This document shows positions 35,976-48,922 of a DNA stretch of 64,000 nucleotides, one piece after another. The stretch lies in the NCBI GenBank assembly GCA_016859345.1, contig CM029124.1, positions 8,108,501-8,172,500 on the forward strand, written 5' to 3'. The position numbers were made by a program, and so were the translations under genes. The stretch is from Istiophorus platypterus (Eukaryota > Chordata > Actinopteri > Istiophoriformes > Istiophoridae). Position 1 is the first letter of the stretch, and each line of letters opens with the position of its first letter. Below the pieces are notes generated by a model. It saw only the letters and a program-made list of their open reading frames with translations, made no database searches and was not told where the DNA came from.

Positions 35976-37019
35976 CGTGCGTGCGTGTGCGTTTGTGCCT
36001 TTGCGTCTGACGGAGAGGACGCAGCAGAGAGACGACCGAGATGAAGCACGACGGCGAGAAGAGAGAAAGTCCAGCAGAGAGAAAATGACGAGGCAGCGAG
36101 GCAGAGGCCGTGGCTTTTCTCAGAGATGAACATTAATAATATGATGGGCCACAATGGGAGCACTGAGATCAGAGAGATCACCTCCATTGTCCCGCCATCT
36201 CCTACTGACACCGGCCGCTCTGGTGAAGGAAGAATAAGAAGAATAGAGGAGCATAACCTGGCCGCTCACCATGCCCCTCTTTTTAAAATACATAATGGCC
36301 CGTGGTCCTCTGCTATGCCTTTTAAGTGTGTGTTGTGTTAAGATGCGATGTGCGGAGATGTAGAGGTAGAGGCCATGTGTCAGCTCGAAGTCGGCGCTGA
36401 CTTACGGTGGGATTTTTTAAGTTTAGTTCCTCTACGGAGTTTAAACACGTTGTCAGGTCACCCCAGCAGTTCCAGGGAACGGTGCTTTCAGTCAAATCGA
36501 TTCATTTTCCCCTCGTGGAGGGATTTTTGCTGTTCTCTGGCAATAACTGGCACAAAGAAATGAACGAGCTTAAAGAAATCACGAAAATTAAAGAAATTAC
36601 AATAAAGGATTCGGAAATCGACACAAATACAGGGAGTATATGGAGTTTAGGGGATTAAGTTGATTCTGAGATCGATTTCCAAATAAAATTTCAAGAATAT
36701 TGGTTTAAAACACACTATAATGTGGTTGTTGGTTATTATTAAGGTGCAGTATTTGTCAACAATTTTGACTAATACAATGAAGACATGAGTTAGTTTTACC
36801 ATATTGACATTCATGGTGTGTTTTTGCACCAGCCTCCACTTTTGTGCGCCTACAGGAGGAACTATGGTTGTTCAGAGTCACGTAGATACGCTTACAACTG
36901 CACCGTAGCTTAAACAGTTCATTGAATGTTTATATTCTGCTTTTAAATGCTAAATATGGCAAAATTAAGTAAATTGTTGCCACTAAAATACTAGATTTCC
37001 AGTGTCACCATGTTATCGT
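34491..37019. other. Intergenic stretch, no gene recognised
   Basis: Contains a segment at 34860-35060 with TATAAA and AATAAA about 45 bp apart (see findings), TG repeats at 35570-35599 and 35933-35980, and a non-repetitive block at about 36120-36340 (ATGATGGGCCACAATGGGAG, AAAATACATAATGGCCCGTG) of conserved-element appearance. Remaining sequence is AT-rich. Confidence 0.4.
35933..35980. repeat. (TG)n(CGTG)n microsatellite
   Basis: TTTG units, then about 18 TG units, then four CGTG units. A smaller TG run of about 15 units lies at 35570-35599. Confidence 0.92.
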
Positions 37020-37210
37020 CTCCATTTAGCGAGTTAGCATATTAAGCTTTGCTAATAAGCACCAAACACAAAGTACAGCGGAGGCTGATGGGAACGCCAT
37101 TAGTTTTTTAGCTATTTAGTCATAAACCAGAGAACCGGTCAGATTCAAATTCTTACCTGATGGTGGCGCTATATGGAAAATTCATCATGATCCATCCTTA
37201 TTGAGAGTGT
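37020..37210 (+). repeat. Interspersed family C, copy 4
   Basis: Contains TTAGCGAGTTAGCATATTAA, GCACCAAACACAAAGTACAG, GGCTGATGGGAACGCCATTA and CTGATGGTGGCGCTATATGG. These are the best preserved middle blocks of the family, matching the more diverged copy at 29516-29830 (GCACTAGACACGAAGCACAA). Confidence 0.6.
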
Positions 37211-37235
37211 GAATTTGTGTATTTTTAGGCCATTG

Positions 37236-37960
37236 AGATCTTACTTAAGTAAAATCTTACTTAAGTAAAAGTACATGAGTACTATCAGCCAAACATAACA
37301 AAAGTAGAATTACTCATTATGCACAAATGTCCCCTTTCCCACTGTTATATGCAGTATATTAGAGAATTATTGTCACTTTTGCATTAATGTGTGAGCAGAG
37401 TTTTTGTTGCAGCTGGTTGAAGTGGAGTTGATGCTAACGAGGATTGGATAGTTTAACTTATAAAAAACGTTTATTTATTTTTTTCTGTCCAAAATAGTTG
37501 CAAAAACCTTATTTTGTAATGCAAAGAGAATATTTGATCCTGGTTTTAATTCAAAACCACTTCAAAACCAAAAAAGGAACAAGGCAGATTGTTGTACTAG
37601 ATTTACTGAAAAGTTCTTTGGAGAAAATTCTTGAAACAAGTTGATATAGTTCGAAAAATATATTGAAACATCTCTGCTTCACTGGCAGATAAATTCAATT
37701 CATTAAATTAAACTTTGAGAACCTAACTTTTCAGAAACCGTTAAATTTTAAAGGCTCAACTCTATGGGGAGAGTTTTATTATTTTCTGAACAATGTATAA
37801 TGTTTTAGTCGCTGACTTGTCTTTTATGGGAAATAATCTGCAAAATATACTAAATAACTCTGTCGGATATTTAAAAAAATGCCATTAAAAAATACAGTAT
37901 GTTTGCCTGAGATGTTGTGGGGTACAGAAGAGTGAATGTACTTAGTTACTTTCATCTGCT
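37236..37960. mobile_element. Decayed copy of the CAGTGGTGGAA MITE family
   Basis: The left part has AAATCTTACTTAAGTAAAAG, TACATGAGTACTATCAGCC and GTAGAATTACTCATTATGCA. The right part (37920-37955) has GAATGTACTTAGTTACTTTC. The order matches the family, but the middle is strongly diverged, so this may be one long copy or two fragments. Confidence 0.45.
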
Positions 37961-38461
37961 CGCGGGGAAATGTGATTCGAATAAGCAGGAAGTAGAATTA
38001 TCGGTTAAAAAGTGTCCTGAAGTATCATCGCGTTAAAAAAAAAAAAGGATGTGTGATATCAACTCTGATGTCCTGTAACATTAGAGGTTCAGGGTGCCTG
38101 AGGGGGTCTGCACGGCGCAGCCCACCACCACTGAAGCCCCGAGGTGCCGCAGAGAGAAAACCATGGCTGGTGAAGGCAGGACCGGCGTCGATAGAGCAGA
38201 GGGTCGGCGGCCGACCGGGGGAATCCCTCTGGTCATTAATCATCGGACTGGACAGCCGCAGACATGTGGCCAATCTGAGGTGGACAGGCCCGGGCCACTG
38301 GAGTGAGACATGTCCTTGACCTTATCTACGCTTTTATCCCTTTTATTTCAATGAAAAGAACAACAAAATAAACCTTACCTCCGTTTCCTCACACTCGTGA
38401 TTCTAGCATTTCCCTGCTCTTCGTACCGCATCCTCACGTCCTCACACGTCGTGCAGATACT

Positions 38462-38464
<3 letters not shown>

Positions 38465-38500
<36 letters not shown>
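38465..38500. repeat. (GATT)n microsatellite
   Basis: Nine perfect GATT units. Confidence 0.95.
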
Positions 38501-39842
38501 AAAAGAAGACAGCTCTTTCTTCTGCCTACAGGACCCCGTAAAGCAGAGGGCAGCGTCCCAATTTAGCTTTTCAGTTGTTATTGGCCCCTAAATCAGTGAG
38601 AGCCCTAAAGCAATGTTGTTTGAAGATTGGGCCATGACCTCGAAAAAAAAGGGGGGGGGCAGAGGAAGATTAATACGGATCATTTTCAGGAGGGATTCTA
38701 TCTAAAGCCAGAATATTAGGTTGTTGTATGTCGTCAGAAGATGCCCCTGTCAGAAAACGAATGGAAAAAGCGAATAACCCGATAGCGAAAACCGAGTTAG
38801 GCGCATAACAATGATAAAAACCTCTTGTCTCGTTTCTGTTCTCTGTCGCTCCGCATCTTTATTCCGCCCGTGCTTCCTCTCCCGGTTCTTCCCTGTTATC
38901 TTCCCGTCTTTCAGGAGTGTTTATCCAAAGCCGGATGGACCCGAAGGCCCCCGCACTCCGAGCGTTAAACTCAGCCTTCCGCCACTCTGGCAAATAAAGA
39001 AGATGAATGTGCGCAAATCTGAAAGCAAACAGCCGAGATTGTCAGCACCGCGGGAACATTATAGGAGCCGCGTGAATGATGATGTCGCTTAGCTCGCTGA
39101 CAGATCGCTTAGCGGGCCGGAGAAGGCAGCTTTCAGGATCCCCCCCCTCTCTTCTCCTCTTCCTCTCCTCCTCCTCCTCCTCCTCCTCCTCTCCAGGGAC
39201 GGAGCATTCGTCCAGAGCCATTTTTCAGCCAATTTATTTCTTGATGTGGTCTAACCTGGGGCATCTCCCGCTGGGGAGGCTTTATGTGGTGATTAATGAC
39301 GGGTATTTAGCCCAGGTACCTGGGGGACCCGGGAGCCCATCTGCACAACACCGACAGGTACAACACTACGCTCCAGGACCAGATAGGACAGGACGGGCCT
39401 TGCAGCAGACTGGAGAGCGGCAGACAGGTGCGATCAGTGTCACCGCGCCACCGCCGACCTGCCGTCGGGTTCGGTTTATTACTGCTGCCAAGCGGTCGCC
39501 GGCTTGTTCAACCAGCCTGGAGTAAAACTTTGCAGAACCGTGCGAATCCCCGATATCTGCCTCTACCTCCCGCTCCCTCTATCCCCCGTGTCTGACGCTT
39601 TTCAGGGTGGTTTACCCCCCCACACACACTTAGAGCGCCGGGCGATGGAACGAGAGGACCCGCTGGCAGAGGCCAGACGATTTAGACATCTATTATACGC
39701 TTGAACGCCCTGTCTTCTTCACTCCATCATAGACCATCCCTCAGCAGAACAGGCCCAGATGCCAGAAGGACCCTAATGAGATTAGGCTGCGGACAGGTTG
39801 GTGGCCAGTAGCTGTCACAACTGCTCTGTCTATGGAGAGATT

Positions 39843-39877
<35 letters not shown>

Positions 39878-39919
39878 GCGAGGGGATGCATGTGTCAGTG
39901 TACGTATGTAAGTCTATGT

Positions 39920-39956
<37 letters not shown>

Positions 39957-40105
39957 CTGCATGCTGCCACGTTGATTGTGATTAATGGGCGAGGTAATCC
40001 ATAGTCTCGTTCCGTCGGTGATAGACACATCAGCGGACCCCCCAGAGCCCGATGAACAGACTGCACAACTCCATCAGTCAGAGCACGCAAATATGAACGC
40101 ACGTG

Positions 40106-40141
<36 letters not shown>

Positions 40142-40920
40142 AAGGGTAACACAAATAAGGAAGGAAAACGGCTGTCCACTTTGTGACAGGCACCTGGTCG
40201 CGTTCCAGTTTATTACCGGATCAGAAAAATCAAATCACGGCCAGTTAATCCACGATTTGTCTTAGACGGCCGGTCTGACTTTCCTCAGTTGTCCTCCACC
40301 CCCCGCGCCACGGCTCTGCAGACCCACGCCTCAACCCCAACGGCCCTCGGGCCGCGGTAATGCAGCGCCAACGGCCGGGCCGCCCGTAAAAGCAAGCGGT
40401 CTGCGCGCACAATGCTCGAGACCCCGTGGCCCCAGACTCCTTTGAAGCCCGCTGAGATCAGAAAAGCAATGCTCCACGGAGCACAGACTAGGTGAGGAGC
40501 GCGGGCAGAACAAGAGACGAATGGTTGGGGAGCGAGGAGGGAGGGACGCGGGACAATGCCTGCGGGACAGGGCCGCTGACTTCCGAAGATAAAATCATAT
40601 TTCGAGGGCAGGCGTCCAAAACTCCCCTCCTGCCTCCGTCTCCCCTCCTGCCTCCGTTCCTTTCTTCTCTGAATATGGACAATGACTGTTTGCGTTTACA
40701 GAACCATAAATCAGAGGTGCCCATTGCCACAGAGCAGCTGGCACGTTTGCCAATAATTATAATTATTAATCATGCTGATTTCACGGTCTTCAGCGAGACG
40801 GCGGGGGACTGCACGGGACAGGGTGCGGCTGGCGCCTCCGGGACCGCAAGGCAGGCTGGGAAGGGGAAGGGTGCAGAGAAAAGGGAAAAGGGAAGAGGGG
40901 GAGAGTGGTTGCAGAATAAT

Positions 40921-41180
40921 GAGGGGGGGGGGGGGGGCATAGTGCAGGAGAAGGAGAAGTGAGGAGAAAAAAAAAAAAAAAAAAAAAAAACACAATTCTC
41001 CCATTTCTCCAACCACATTACTCAATTTACTCGACCTTTTTTCAGAGGAGGAGGAGGAGAGGGCGCAGCGAGCTCTGGCAGGGGGGGGGGGGGGGGGCGG
41101 GGGCGGCGGGGAGACCCCGGAGCCGCGTTGTTGTTTCGCCCCGTTCATCCGCCCCCCCCCCCCCCCCCCCCGACCCCCCT
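40921..41180. repeat. Cluster of poly-G, poly-A, poly-G and poly-C tracts
   Basis: Poly-G of about 17 at 40922-40938, poly-A of about 22 at 40969-40990, poly-G of about 18 (then CGGGGGCGGCGGGG) at 41081-41113, and poly-C of about 20 at 41151-41171. The open frames of Gly/Pro/Lys/Phe homopolymers here are by-products. Confidence 0.85.
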
Positions 41181-42029
41181 ACCTCCTCCTCCCCCTCTCC
41201 CCTCCCCCCTCCCCTCATTACCCCGTCTTGTTTTGTTTTTTTTGAGAACCTGCAAAACGTCCCGGTTCCGCCGGACGCGGGGGGACGGAGGGTCTTCGCG
41301 GCGTCCCGTGCTGCCGGGCAAATGTAAACAAAAGGGTTCATCATTTGGATTGGTTGTCTTGTTTTTGTTGGGGCCTTTTGCCGCCCCCGCCCCGCCCTCG
41401 TTTCCTCAGCTCCTCGCTCTCGCTTCAAGCTTCAGGTGATCACCGAGGTGATCACCCCCGAGGACTTGCCGTTTAACTGCGCACATTCGCTCCGGCAGCT
41501 GTCGCCGGTTTCCCTCCTCCTACTCGGGCCCTCTGCTAACCAGCTGCCCGGCGGAGCCCGGTAAAGCACAGCGAGGGACTGCCAGCTCGTGTCATCTGCC
41601 TTTCGCTTCTACAATACTGTAAACACCAAGACGTCTGTATAATTAGACGGTCAACTGGCGGATATGGTGTCTTCCTCATTAAAAATACACGTGCGCGCCC
41701 CGGGAAGCCGGCCACGTGTGCGTTCTTTCGCTTGTGCCTGCACGTGCCTTTCTTGGCACCGCGCGAATCTTTTAAAGGTGGAGTCGCTGCTGTTGGAGGT
41801 AAAGACTTGGGAACAGATTTATCAAATCCTCCAAGAGGGACTGAGGTCTCCACCTTCCTCACTATTATTTGGGGTTTGCGCAACAATGAATGCGTGGTTA
41901 TGTTTGTCTTGCATCGGGTCGCTGGCGTCGCCAGAGGACGAGCCATCAGCTTCTGTGGTGACTGGTTCACATCATCCCCCCGTGACCTATGACCCCTGAT
42001 ATGAATTATGTGTCTCTGTGTTAAATGAC

Positions 42030-42293
42030 GTGGCCTCGGCTCTCCGTAGCCTCGGATCTCGTAGCCTCGGCTCCCGTAGCCTCGGTTCTCGTAGCCTCAG
42101 CTCTCATAGCCTCGGTTCTCCATAGCCTGGGTTCTCGTAGCCTCGGTTCTCTGTAGCCTCGACTCTCCATATCCTCGGTTCTCGTAGCCTCGGCTCCCGT
42201 AGCCTCGGCTCTCCGTAGCCTCGGTTCTCGTAGCCTCGGCTCTTTTAGCCTCAGTTCTCCGTAGCCTCGGTTCTCGTAGCCTCGGTTCTCCGT
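42030..42293. repeat. 15/16-bp minisatellite
   Basis: About 17 tandem units of GTAGCCTCGGTTCTC, with 16-bp variants carrying an extra C or T (GTAGCCTCGGTTCTCC). Ranges from GTGGCCTCGGCTCTCC at 42030 to GTAGCCTCGGTTCTCC near 42290. The minus strand reads as Glu-Asn/Ser-Arg-Gly-Tyr repeats, but the frame slips at each 16-bp unit. Confidence 0.92.
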
Positions 42294-44964
42294 CCACAGC
42301 CCCCCCGCGCCTCGTATCATGACGAGCAGGAAGCTGACTCGCGGACTCATGGAATAAATGTTGAGATTACTCTGAAAAACAGATGAGACTAATGGCGAAA
42401 TGGCAAACAAACCCCTACGATATAAATGTTTATTTCTTGGGGGGTAAAACAGAACTTTTAATCCCAGTTTGACCCTAAAGCGTTTAGTATTTCAGTAGCC
42501 CTCTCTCCTCTCTCTGTGCCTCCACAGGAGATCAGAAAATTGACAGCGGGTTTGACGGACGACCTCCAGTCAACCCTCCCTCTCCATCACCTCCCCTCTC
42601 CAGCCTTCCTTCTCCTCCTCCTCCTCTCTCCGTCCCTCTCCTCTGGCTCTCCTTATCCTCTCCATGCATAACATTGTGTCCCCTGGGCAGGGGGTGGGGG
42701 GGGGCTGGTCCGGGAGGCCAGACCCGGAAACAAAGCCCTCTCTGCCATTCGAATGCCCCCCCCCGGGGCCGCCGTCCTCCAGGGAGAGTGCTCTCCGCTG
42801 GGCCAGGGCCGTTAATAAGCTGCTAATGAGGAAACGGAGCTCCATTCTCCGCTAACATCAAGACAGATGGACGCGCACGACATGTTTGTTTTAAACTTCC
42901 TACTGATATGATAGCTCCGAAGGAAGAGAGGCTCTGATTGGTTGGCTGGCTGGAGTTGGAGGTGTGTGGTTGGTATTGAATTTTAAGTCATTATCAATAA
43001 TCAGAGTGACATTAATTTTAAGAAATTACTGTACTGTTACAGGGTGACTATTTTGGGGGGGGGCAAGGTTTTCATTAGCACCTTTTTACTCATCATGTTT
43101 CATCATCTCGTTTCTGGAATTTATTTTTTTTAAGTTTTTTAAGTTCCTTAAAGTGCTGCTTCCAGGGTCAAGACTGAACTTTGAAACTAAACCCAGGCGA
43201 CTGTTTTAAATACAACATTAGCTCAACAAACAGTGTTATGATTATTTGTTTGCACCAAAGTGGAGAATAACCGAGAGAAAGTTTAGAAATCTCTAGACTC
43301 GGTCCAAGATTGTTGTTTCTGTTGCATTCGATGACCGAAGCAGGGAAAAAAACAAGGTTACAGTTGAAGACAAAGGTAACGTCTGACTCTGAAACAGCAG
43401 TTTTCAGGAGGAAAAATAAATAAAGGAGACGCTGAGCAGTAAAGTTCTACCCTTTGTGTATTAATTAACCGGATTTGGCCCATGAGTAATTGTTTGTTTC
43501 CACCTCTGTCTCCGCCACTTTCTCCTCAACCCTGTAGCCTCCTTTCTCCCCCAGCTTGTCACAGGAAGCGGCGCATTGTAAACCCTGAGGGCCAGATGTG
43601 ATCCGAAGGGACAACTGATGGTTCTTAAAGACGCCGTCAGGGCCGGGAAGTGTGCCTCTTCAGACCCTCCACCCGTTGTCCGTCGGTGCAACAGGAGGAC
43701 TGACAGGAGGTCCGCACTCGAGGGCCGCGCTCGCATCGGAAGCCCCTTCCTCCCCGGGTGTCGACAGGAGGCCCATGCAGTGCTGTCTGTGCCGGGCAGG
43801 CAGCCTGGCTGTGTCTGGCGGTGGGAGGCATAACAGACAGGTATTGATATGGATTTCTCTCCAGCAGGCCCCAGCGGAGAGCCCGGGGATGTGTTAATAG
43901 GCCTCTAACGGGATGACCAGCCCGCGGACAGCCCCCGCCGACCCCCCGGCACTCGTGGAGAAGGGGAGATGATAACAGATGGAGGGAGGGAGGGAGGGGG
44001 GGGTGCTCTTCCTGCTTTGACAGACAGACGGAGAAAGGTGGGGACTAACTGGGTGGGGTGGGAGTGAGTGACAAGCTCTCGGTGGGGCACCGGAAAGCGA
44101 ACAGTGCTCACGCACCGGTGCATTGGCTGAGCTGTTTAGCCAGTTCAAATAAGTGCAGTGGAAATATTTGACAAGTTCAAGTCACTACTCCCTCCGCTGA
44201 AAAGGAAGTGCAGAAACTGCACGTTGATTTCTGACTGGTGTTTGTGAAACTTACTTTTAAAAAGTACGCTTTCACATCCAGACTCTCGGACGGATCCAGG
44301 GGGAAGCCGCGCGGGGGAAACGCCTGAGGTTCTGCCGCGCTCGAGTTGGTGCCGGTCGGGGCAGAAGACCTCGGGTATGAAAGCGGAGCTAAGAGAAGGA
44401 GCCGGCGGCTCGAGGGCCACGTTACCATAACTCACGCGGATCTCTTGACCGAGCTGCGGGCGGTCAGGGTGCGTGGCGGGCGATGTGGGCGGCAGGTCCT
44501 GACCGGGAGAAGAATTTGCGGTAAAGGACAAATCATATCCCGGGCGAAGTCCTGAAGTGCGGCCCTGGCTCCGAATGCTGGGACAAACCCCGTCTTCGGC
44601 ATAGAAACGAGCCGTCTCCTTGGCTCGGGCTCCAACGACACCTCCCCGCTGAGGAGGCCGTCCCGGCTCACCAAGTTTAAGCCGAGGCTAACGTATTGCG
44701 ATGCTGTGATGAAGTGCTGCGTGCTGCTCCTCGACTGCAACAGGGTTGTGGATAGCTTGGCATTTCTCCCCGGTGGTAGTTAGTGTCATGGTTACCAGCT
44801 GCTAGATTCCAGTGCAGCATCCAGTGGCTATTAGCACGACATCTGCTGCTGCTGACATATTCAATATAGCAAATCAGAGCACTGCTGGTTTTATGACACT
44901 ACGTACTATAGAGAGAGACTGCGGCACAAAGAAAGTTACAGTTCTTTTTACAGAGCAGGACCCT

Positions 44965-45002
<38 letters not shown>

Positions 45003-45760
45003 ATGTGTGTGTGTTTTTATCAGTAATTTAAATGAATGCATAAACATCCAGGTGCAAGTTTTCATCTTAAACTTCAAACCAATAAAACCAATAACTTCAA
45101 ACCTTTTAGTGATTAGTTTATAATATAGAGGGTTTTTTCAAAAACTACTTCTGTTAAATGCTATATTATTCTTTTTCTTTTCACTCTGCTACGCATCAAA
45201 AGAAATAAAATCACAGTCAGGAGCTTCCAGGTTCTGGCTCATTTCATCCGTTAGCCCTACAACATATTAGTAAAAACAGTTATCTAACAACAACAGCAAC
45301 ATAAGAACAGCAACAAGCATTATTACTGTTATAGGTAGAAGGGAAAAACCTTTTTCCGTGACCATAAAAAAGGACCATATCCACTATACTATAAAATGTC
45401 CACATTTTAACATTGATCATCCAAATCATCCAAAAGAAGCAAACAAAAACAAACTAAAAAAACATCCTATTAATGAAACTCTGTGGTAGTTTAAGAAGAT
45501 GTGAGCAGCTAAACTCCCAAAATATCTTCAAGAAAAATAAAAAAATCATTTTTAAAAAATACAACTGGATGTTACCAAGCTTTTTATTGCTCTAATCAAA
45601 ATAGAACAGATTTGTAAATATGTTTCTGTCCGGATTTCTTTGATTTGTTCTTTTTATTCACAGAACTTTGCTCTGTTGTGTCATAAAAATCCATTTTATT
45701 ATTTTTTTTGAAATATGCAGTAGTCAAGCATGAAATGACTGTCTGGTAGCAGAAGGGTTC

Positions 45761-45795
<35 letters not shown>

Positions 45796-45972
45796 ACACA
45801 CACACACTCACACACACAAACAGACTATCAGACTAAATTTCAGATCGGAAAACTCAGATTAAACTAAAGCACATAAGATCCAACTAATACAGATGTTCAA
45901 CAAGATTTAATGACATGTATGAATTGGAAGATCATCATTTTCACCTACTGCAGCACACACACATACACCCGG

Positions 45973-46003
<31 letters not shown>

Positions 46004-48510
46004 CGCAGTTGACACACATCCCCCAGCATATCACTGTGTCCTGTCTGATTGGGTGAGGTCTCGAGGGAGTCATTAAGTACAAAGCGTTAACATCTGCCAG
46101 ACATTACTGAGCCAGAGCAGTTGTGATTTGTCCATATGATGACTCTGGCCCATACAGACACTGGTTTTGTGTGTGTGTGCACGCGTGTGTGTGTGCTGTG
46201 TGCGTGTGTGAGTGTGTGTGTGTGTGTGTTGTGTGTGCCTGGCTGCCCACTGCTGCTGTCACTTCTGGTTTCACACCCACGATAATGCCTGTTTATAATT
46301 AGAGCGGTGCTTTTCCCCGTGTGTTCGCCTCTCCCCGCCGGTCGCCGCGTTCACGCCGCCGAGACGCGCCAGGCGGAGCCGCTGCGGACTGGCGCGTGAT
46401 CTTTCGCTGAACCTAAAGTCTGGGGTTTGGCTCGGCTTTGATTAGCGGATACCTTTCCTTTCTTGATCCAGGGTTCTTGTTCTCATGGTCCATCAACCAT
46501 TATCAAGATGGAGCCACGAATTCCACGTCTGACCCTAGAAATACTGAAAACCGCCACCGAAAATCTGGGAAATTCAATCATAGATGTTGTCATTAGTGTT
46601 GGTCTGGCTTGGTTGTTGTTAATGGCTGTTATGTTTATTAGTAACCTACGTATTCGTTCGCAATATTAAATGTCTCGTTCGTTTTTTAATGGCTACTGAA
46701 AGGTGACATTTCCTTTGAGGAGTCAATACCATGAAGTATGACTAATTTTATCAAAAGATTACAGAAATACACGTCAGACACACATTCCAGCTACACACAC
46801 GTTGATCTCTGAGGTGACATAAAATGTGTGTCTCTCTCTTTGCCCCCTCCACCAATAACCGCCATGTCCAGAGCGTCAAAACGTGTTGACGCATTATTTA
46901 CATGTTTGTTTGTTCTCCAACAAGCTGTCTGGGTGTTGTTAGCGTTGATATTGATCAAAATCACCAACTGTGACGGAGCCCGCCTGGCAGCACCATCAAG
47001 TGAGGACAGAAGCCTGCCAGCTGAATCCAGGCCAGAGGGAGGAGGCTAATATCTGCTTTAACATCACTGCCAGCTCACAGAGAAGGTTAGGTAGCGGGCT
47101 AACACCTGGGTTAACAACACTGCCAGATCATATATTCAGAGACAAAGCCGAGGAAATGCAGTGAAAAAGGTTTAAAAGTCTGAAAGGCGCCGGGGTTTTT
47201 CTTTGCTGAGAACCTGTTCAGCCGGTCAGTCAAAGCGAATTCAGACCTGAACCGAGCGAGAGAAAAGGAAGAGGTGTGACCTACGCGTCGGTTCTGCTGC
47301 CAACTGACGGACGACAGACAGGAAGGTCGGACTGGCTGCAGGCTGTGGATGGAGGCTCATGCCAGGCCCCGTACCTCGAGTCGGGGGGGTGGGGGGGGCG
47401 TAATGTCTGTTTTCTGCACCGCTGCTAACACAGTTCCCCAAAAGGTCTGGTTGAATCAACCTATATGAGACCAAATAATAAAAGGATGCAAAGCTAAGGA
47501 AGAACTTGCTCTAAATGCAGCGAATTACTAATGTGTTGATGTTATTTTTTATGCTGAAATTCGGAAATAGTCGAATCTGCCGGTAATGTTTTAGTCGGCA
47601 TAACCAGCGTTACAAGTGTGTTTATTTAGGGTTTTACTTCAGAATAGTTTGGTTTAGTGGATAAAATCTGACGAAACTGGGGCCTTGTTTACTTTATTCT
47701 GTGATATAAGCCTGATAATACTACTACTAATAATAGTCATACTGCTAACAGATACGTCAGCATGTATCATCACTGACTGGTATAAAGTCACAGGGATTTC
47801 ACAGAAGCCAGAGGCAAAGTGAGATCTGTCTGCTCTAATGACCAACAACTACTAATAATAGTTACTGTATCAACCACGAAAGGACGTCATGTTGCTTTCA
47901 AAGTCCTAAAAACAAACAAACAAAAAAAACCAAACAACAAAAAAAACTTGGTCCACATTCAAACTCCTCTCATTTCAAAACTTTTTTTTTTGTTTTTGTC
48001 CCCCTGTTTTCATTTTGTTTTCACTCAAGAAACATTTTCAAACACGTTTTTATTTCATTTTTGGACGGGACGGCGCGAAGACGTGGTCTGATCTCTCTAT
48101 TTGTGTTGTCTGTTCTTGGCTTCAGTCGTCGCCCGCTCTCCTCGCGACCATGTTTCACTTTGTCGCCCGGCTCTCCCCCGCTGAGAGGGGACTGTCACCC
48201 AGCGCTGTGCCAGGCCCGGGGCTGGCACGGCGCATTTACACACTCGGACACACACACTCACACACACACACACACACACTCACACACACACACGACTGAC
48301 TCTCATTCTCTTACATTTAAGGAAAACCCCCCCCAAAAACCCTAAAGTTCTCTGGCTCCGTTTTCCCCATGTTGTCGTGCTGAGAGACTCGTTCCTCCGG
48401 GCAGATTCAAAGCATGTGGTGGCCAGAGATTCAGATAGATGTATCTCTCCCATTAACATCTGCTCCCCTGGCCTGCTTGGATCTTTCCAGAAGGCCACCG
48501 CATACACATC

Positions 48511-48545
<35 letters not shown>

Positions 48546-48548
48546 ACT

Positions 48549-48624
<76 letters not shown>

Positions 48625-48884
48625 CGCACGCACACACACATTCACATATACGCTGCGGTTCATCCATGGTTGACAATCAAGGACAGTTGGTTTTGAGCAG
48701 TGTCAGGACAGTTAGACTCTCACGGGGAGTCTCCAAACTACAGGCGACTGGCACACAGACAAACACTCAGAGAGCACATTTACGGCCAAACACTGAACGC
48801 CATCTGTCAGTCACTGTAGGAGGATATTACTGCAGACGCACGCACGCGCACACACACACACACACACACGCACAAACACATACA

Positions 48885-48922
<38 letters not shown>

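Larger units (their letters stand above)
37961..42029. other. Intergenic, GC-richer stretch with many simple repeats
   Basis: No gene is supported. Simple repeats: (GATT)n at 38465-38500, (CTC)n at 39160-39192, TG at 39847-39873, GA at 39921-39947, CA at 40107-40140, and the homopolymer cluster at 40921-41180. Non-repetitive blocks at about 38085-38310, 39195-39320 (GCCATTTTTCAGCCAATTTA, TTATGTGGTGATTAATGACG) and 40690-40800 could be conserved regulatory DNA around olig3. Confidence 0.4.

Noticed and set aside
42021..42410. Possible repeat protein on the minus strand
   Set aside because: The frame switches at each 16-bp unit, so the pentapeptide is not maintained; no splice or start evidence.
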